Shown: one piece after another, positions 5,718-6,355 of the stretch
Numbering within the stretch: position 1 is the first letter of the stretch
Layout of the letters: every line of letters starts with the position of its first letter
Assembly: GCA_012727825.1 (NCBI GenBank)
Contig: JAAYGH010000003.1
Coordinates: 1-6,355 of the forward strand
Direction of reading: 5' to 3'
Length of the DNA stretch: 6,355 nt
DNA from: Trueperella sp.
GTDB lineage: Bacteria > Actinomycetota > Actinomycetes > Actinomycetales > Actinomycetaceae
The notes under the pieces: generated by a model
What the model was told of the DNA's origin: nothing
Databases searched by the model: none
The model's input: the letters and a program-made list of their open reading frames with translations, nothing else
Position numbers and translations under genes: made by a program

Positions 5718-6355
5718 ATGACAACGAATCAGTCACTCCAGTCGAACGTGAAAGAACGCGATGTTCGTCCGTTTGGTATGAGGGACAAGCTTGGTTACAT
5801 GTTCGGTGATTTCGGCAACGACTTCACCTTTATGCTTCAGGCACTCTTCTTTATGCCGTTCTACACGAACGTCGTGGGTATTGAAGCAGCACACATTGGA
5901 ACTATGCTTCTCGTCGCTCGAGTATTCGACGGTTTTACGGACGTTGGCATCGGTATTATCGTCGACCGCTTCCCCGTCAAGAAGGAGGGTTGGAAGTTCA
6001 AACGGTGGATCAAGTACGGCATGGTTCCCGTGGCGTTAGCATCATTCTTGATGTACCAGTCCTCCGTAGGCAGTTTTGACTCCTACAGCCTGAAGATGCT
6101 GTGGATGTGGACCACCTACATCATTTGGGGTTCAGTTACCTACACCATCGTCAACATTCCATACGGTTCAATGGCATCGGTCATCTCGCCCGATCCGGAT
6201 GATCGCGCTCAGCTCTCGGTGTACCGCTCCACCGGCGCCAATCTCGCCATGTTGACGATCTCGACCCTGCTCCCACTGTTCGTCATGCGCACGAACGAGG
6301 ATGGCGTTGCCATCATGGACGGGTCACGCATGACTATCGCAGCAGGCGTGTGTGC
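5718..6355 (+). CDS. GPH-family glycoside/glucuronide:cation symporter, 5' part only
   Basis: A membrane transporter of the glycoside-pentoside-hexuronide:cation symporter family (MFS superfamily; relatives include GusB/UidB, MelB and XynB/YicJ). Only 212 codons are present, about half of the usual 450-500 residues, because the window ends. After a hydrophilic N terminus, KLGYMFGDFGNDFTFML (24-40) begins helix 1. DGFTDVGIG (71-79) is the family's conserved Asp-rich motif in helix 2, normally DxxTDPxxG, with Val replacing the usual Pro. Helices 3 and 4 span about 98-115 and 126-146, followed by NIPYGSM (146-152) and DDRAQLSVYR (161-170), both typical of the family. Helix 5 is about 175-190. 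It is divergent from a cytoplasmic beta-glucuronidase, so import of glucuronides driven by H+ or Na+ is the likely job. The family also moves xylosides and galactosides, so the substrate is inference. Confidence 0.9.
   Translation, partial: MTTNQSLQSNVKERDVRPFGMRDKLGYMFGDFGNDFTFMLQALFFMPFYTNVVGIEAAHIGTMLLVARVFDGFTDVGIGIIVDRFPVKKEGWKFKRWIKYGMVPVALASFLMYQSSVGSFDSYSLKMLWMWTTYIIWGSVTYTIVNIPYGSMASVISPDPDDRAQLSVYRSTGANLAMLTISTLLPLFVMRTNEDGVAIMDGSRMTIAAGVC

Overview
The window reads as chromosomal DNA of a moderately GC-rich actinobacterium. The trigger factor has a long acidic C-terminal tail of the kind seen in Actinobacteria, and third codon positions are strongly G/C-biased. GTG starts (tig and the LacI-type regulator) and strong Shine-Dalgarno sites fit. 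A host-associated member of the Actinomycetaceae (Trueperella/Arcanobacterium/Actinomyces-like) is my best guess, partly because Trueperella pyogenes is known to be beta-glucuronidase positive. This assignment is inference; no rRNA or other marker is visible.

Layout from left to right. Positions 29-1522 (minus strand) encode trigger factor, the ribosome-bound chaperone and prolyl isomerase. It is followed upstream by a 137-bp leader/intergenic region with two short inverted repeats. Positions 1660-5488 hold three minus-strand genes transcribed from right to left: a GH2 beta-glucuronidase (uidA/gusA type), a LacI-family regulator, and an aldo/keto reductase. The gaps are 70 bp and 33 bp and no convincing terminator lies between them, so they can form one operon. 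A 229-bp divergent control region (5489-5717) separates the beta-glucuronidase from a plus-strand GPH-family (MFS-like) sugar:cation symporter that starts at 5718 and runs off the right edge.

Together the right-hand genes look like a glucuronide-use locus. The symporter would import a glucuronide or oligosaccharide, the cytoplasmic beta-glucuronidase (no signal peptide) would release glucuronate and an aglycone, and the LacI-type protein would be the local repressor. The aldo/keto reductase could act on the aglycone or a sugar product, but its substrate cannot be read from sequence. The arrangement resembles Escherichia coli gusRABC in function, but it has a LacI-type regulator in place of the TetR-type GusR and a divergent transporter.

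The most unusual observation is at the left edge. The trigger factor tail ends inside what looks like a conserved C-terminal motif. The same frame continues past the TAA stop with KARVLEAEK, exactly what I would expect if a glutamate codon had become the stop. No CRISPR array, tRNA, rRNA or insertion sequence is visible. I did not find a clearly new multi-gene system.
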